Shown here: positions 61,301 through 64,000 of the stretch, one piece after another
How the letters are laid out: each line of letters starts with the position of its first letter
Position numbering within the stretch: the stretch's first letter is position 1
DNA from: Edaphochlamys debaryana
Taxonomy: Eukaryota; Chlorophyta; Chlorophyceae; Chlamydomonadales
Assembly: GCA_016858145.1 (NCBI GenBank)
Contig: JAEHOE010000131.1
Coordinates: 1 to 64,000, forward strand
Reading direction: 5' to 3'
DNA length: 64,000 nt
Translations under genes and position numbers: made by a program
Notes under the pieces: generated by a model
Seen by the model: the letters and a program-made list of their open reading frames with translations, nothing else
What the model was told of the DNA's origin: nothing
The model's database searches: none

Positions 61301-64000
61301 CCCGGTCCTTGGCCGCCGCCGCCCCGCCTGCAGAGATGAACAACAGTCAGCTGACCGGGGAGTTTGCGTGGGCCTCGTTCCCAGGTGGGACCGGGTCCGC
61401 CCGGCTGAGCTCGATCTGGTCAAGGGATGACGTGGCAGGCTCAGGGGCCCGACCCCAGCCCCCAAGCTGCCCCTGTCCTGCGCCTGCCCTCGCCCTCTCT
61501 TCCTGTCGGCGCAACCCATCTCAGGCTGCCCTTCGCCCTTGCTTTCCGCCCCATGACCGCCATCCCTGTATGCGTCCTCCCCGTTGCCCCACCCATCCGT
61601 CCCGTCTGTCCACCTGCCGTACCGGCATCTTCTTCCCCATTCCCCATTCCCCCCAACCCCAACCTCCGTTCTCCCCAGGCGTGTGGGGCGCCACGCTGTC
61701 TGGCACCTCGCGCACCATCACGTGTCTGGGGGACAACATCACCAAGGAGGTGCCATGCACCACACAGAACCCGGCCTACTACATGCTGGTGAGAGGGAGG
61801 GGGGGGGAGGGAAGGCCTGGGGAATGGGGGAGGATAGGAGAGGGAGGGAGGGAGGGCAGAGAGGAGCGGGTATTGGGTTCAGAAGGGACCCGAGGGGCCT
61901 ATTAGCCCAGCCAAGTGCATGCAGGTGGGGGGGAGGGGCGGGGGCAGGGGGAGGAGGGGGTTCATTGGGGGTCACGACAAGGGTAAGGGGGTGTAAAGGG
62001 GCAGCGGCCCAAGGCCCAAGGGGACCCTCAACCCGGCCTGTTGCAGCCCTAGACACCGCCCGATCCTTGCGATTGCCTCACCTCTCGCTGCACAGGACCT
62101 TATTGTGAAGCCCATTGGCGGCGATTGGACCCAGATCAACTTCACGTAAGCCGGGCTGGGGCCCGGGCCTCCTGCCCGAATCCGGGTGTTTCCATGTGTG
62201 GACTGGCATAGCCCGCACTAGGCGTGCGAGTTGGGCCGGCGTTGATTGCGCCCGCGTTGATTGTGGCCCGCCGCCGGCTGCCGGCCAACCCCTTTCTCCC
62301 TCCGCAGGGCCAAGACGCAGGGAAACACTGTGACCGGACCCCTGTGGGACCGCACATTCACACACAACTGGGAGGTCGAGCGACAGGTGCGCGACGCGCT
62401 TTGCGCGGTCAACATTGGTGATTATCCCAAAAGGCGGACCCGGGATGACTCTTACATGGGACCAAAGTGATGTCGGTCCGCGCGGGCGGAATCTGTAGAT
62501 CAGGGTTAGGCATGGTCTTGTTCAGCCGACCCACATGCGAACAAGAGCCCCTCTTCCTCCCTACTGACATGGATGCGGCAACAGGCTTTCCGCCCCCGCC
62601 GCCTCCGCCTCCGCCTCCCTCCTCTCCTCCCCAACCCGAACGCCTTCCCACAGTTCGCGCCTTCCCCTGCCCCCGCCCCCGTCCGGCCGCCCCCTGCAGG
62701 CGCCCCTCTGGAGCGGCGTCAGCGCGGGGGGCCTGAACATGGCCTTCGACGGGCTGTGCCCCCTCACAGGGCCCATCGTGACGAGCTACGAGGTGCGGCC
62801 GACTCGGCCCGCGGAGGGGCGGGGCCTTGGGGGTATTGGGGGTGGGGCGAAGGGCGAGGCAAGGCGGCCGGGGGGCGGGGGCTTGAGGTGGGGCAGAGTG
62901 TGGGGTGTGAACGTGGCTGGGGGCTCGGCGTACGGCTAAGTTTTTCGAGTTATGCTGGCATCGTGCCGTGACCGCACCATGTCGTGTGGACGCCAAGCCC
63001 CGGGCCACCCCCTCGCCACCCCACCCGCCTACACCCACCAACACACATCCATCCTTCCCAACGACCCCACCCACCCAGCCCCCTCCCCCCCCTCCCATTC
63101 AGACGATGGGCACATTCTACCACACCTCCCTCAAGGAGTTCCTTGGCGCCATCACGGGCCTGGTCCTGGCCTCCTCCATCATCTGCTTTGCCATGGTGCT
63201 GCCCATCCTCATGGTGAGCGTGACGTGCGTGCGGAGCGTGACGTGCTGAGACGCGTGTGGCGCATGCGGTGCGTGACGTGCTGAGGCGTGTGCTGACGTG
63301 CGCATTGCCCCGTAGTACTGCCCATCCTCATGGTAAGGGCCCCCGACTGAGCGTGACGTGCGTGCTGTGTGCGGCATGCTGGGGTGTGTGATTTGCGTGC
63401 GGAGCGTGATGCGGTGTGTTTTGGACCCGCTTGGTGGGACGCAGCACCCCGTCTACATGTTTGTGTCGGCCGCAGGTTGTCAGGCGAGCAGGGAAGCAGC
63501 CTGTGGCAGAAACAGAAACACGCCATGGGCGCTGCAACAGGCTGCCGCGCGGACCCCACCGTGCCCCAGCTCCTTCCCCCACTCCACGCCTCCCCTGCCC
63601 TCCCCCTGGCCTCTCCCTGCCCTCCCCCTCGCCCTATGTCTGGCCCTAACAGGTCCGGGGCAAGACCAAGCAGGAAGAGAACCTCTACACGCAGCTGCTC
63701 GACGAATTGCTCAAGCCCCCTCCCGCGCTCGCGGCCAAGGTCGCGGACGAAAAGGACCCGTAAGTTGGAAGCGCGTGCCGCTGTGAAGACGTATGACCAC
63801 GCAAGGGGCAGGCTTCGCGAGTCGCTTTTGGGGGCGGCCAAGGCACAGCCCAGGAAGAGGACCGGGGCGAGCAGCGCCCACCGCAGCGGCGCGGTGCCGC
63901 GAGGGAGGCGCATGGCGGCTCGGCTTTGCGTTTGGTGCTGTGTTGAGGCCTTGCTTTTGCTGCTGTCCAGCGCCGGCTGCTTGGCCGGGGCCGAGCCCGC
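55371..64000 (+). CDS. Vps62/DUF946-like protein with signal peptide and C-terminal membrane helix (partial, at least 21 exons)
   Basis: Exons: 55371-55568, 55662-55844, 56432-56482, 56711-56797, 56988-57068, 57337-57433, 57716-57798, 58085-58114, 58478-58512, 58813-58835, 59403-59545, 60151-60246, 60756-60870, 61334-61384, 61679-61788, 62096-62145, 62308-62386, 62700-62792, 63103-63213, 63653-63759, 63972 onward. Phases agree; at least 617 residues. A basic start followed by LVPVLVALLHAARAGA looks like a signal peptide; ATG 55395 is an alternative start. Vps62-type motifs appear in order: VHEADLEHLKVWV (residues about 287-299), AQYSQHGWLPDF and LVTYAGLFSHSNWPQP, matching GDWEH, SQH and the YxxxxxHxxYP element. 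FLGAITGLVLASSIICFAMV (about 548-567) is a membrane helix, followed by a charged tail. Plant relatives of this domain are usually soluble. Function unknown. Exons 1-2 are the least certain. Confidence 0.78.
58843..58972 (+). repeat. Intronic minisatellite, 29-bp unit, about 4.5 copies
   Basis: Units starting near 58845, 58874, 58903 and 58931 share GGGGGAGGAGGGCACAACCC followed by CCGTGCCCC, with a few changes per copy. It lies directly after the donor of the very short exon 58813-58835. Confidence 0.85.
59149..59418 (+). repeat. Three tandem copies of a splice acceptor and exon start
   Basis: AGCCGACCTGGAGCACCT occurs at 59149-59166, 59263-59280 and 59401-59418, spaced 114 and 138 bases apart. 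Pyrimidine-rich flanks are shared too. The last copy starts the conserved exon 59403-59545. Both spacings are multiples of three and no stop lies between, so the earlier acceptors could also be used in frame. Confidence 0.88.

Noticed and set aside
63209..63913. Minus-strand frame starting with a signal-peptide-like sequence
   Set aside because: It overlaps well-supported exons 63103-63213 and 63653-63759 of the plus-strand gene, and the rest of its sequence is unlike a protein.

Overview
The window is nuclear DNA of a green alga, most likely a chlorophyte. It is very GC-rich, and its genes carry many short GT-AG introns. The secreted proteins have Pro/Ser-rich spacers and a LLQ motif just after the signal peptide. 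UGUAA-type polyadenylation motifs occur. Gene models below were built by hand: each intron was placed so that donor, acceptor and codon phase agree across the whole chain.

Layout. (1) 1-6296 holds a decayed coiled-coil gene fragment (102-1375) and then about 4.9 kb with no gene I can support, apart from degenerate tandem repeats at 3535-4015 and possible LTR debris. (2) 6297-12619 (+) is a 16-exon secreted multi-LysM protein of 939 aa. (3) 13797-26288 (+) is a 17-exon GRDP/DUF1399-type protein of 2918 aa. Its recognisable domain is followed by a very long Gly/Ala/Ser-rich extension and a hydrophobic hairpin. (4) 27842-37103 (-) is a 22-exon, 1513-aa paralogue of gene 2, in inverted orientation across the GRDP gene, with a recent tandem exon duplication at its 3' end. 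(5) 38770-52921 is a young 14-kb retrotransposon whose reverse transcriptase, RNase H and DDE integrase are of Ty3/gypsy type. (6) 55371 to beyond 64000 (+) is a 21-or-more-exon Vps62/DUF946-like protein with a signal peptide and a C-terminal membrane helix, cut off by the window end.

The retrotransposon is the most unusual item. Its terminal repeats are not ordinary LTRs: the order is A1 (455 bp), coding region, B1 (50 bp), A2 (455 bp), B2 (50 bp), with TG...CA ends and a candidate TGGG target duplication. That is the split-direct-repeat layout known from PAT/TOC-type elements, which do not use a DDE integrase. Its pol frame also carries a cytosine-5-methyltransferase-like region between RNase H and integrase, a PHD finger after integrase, and an adenine-methyltransferase-like region at the C-terminus. 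Both methyltransferase-like regions seem to lack key catalytic residues, although the two A repeats are identical and the insertion is therefore recent.

Working together: the two LysM genes look like a duplicated pair of wall or extracellular glycan-binding proteins. The retrotransposon sits about 1.7 kb upstream of the second one, in its probable promoter region. I saw no tRNA, rRNA or CRISPR array.
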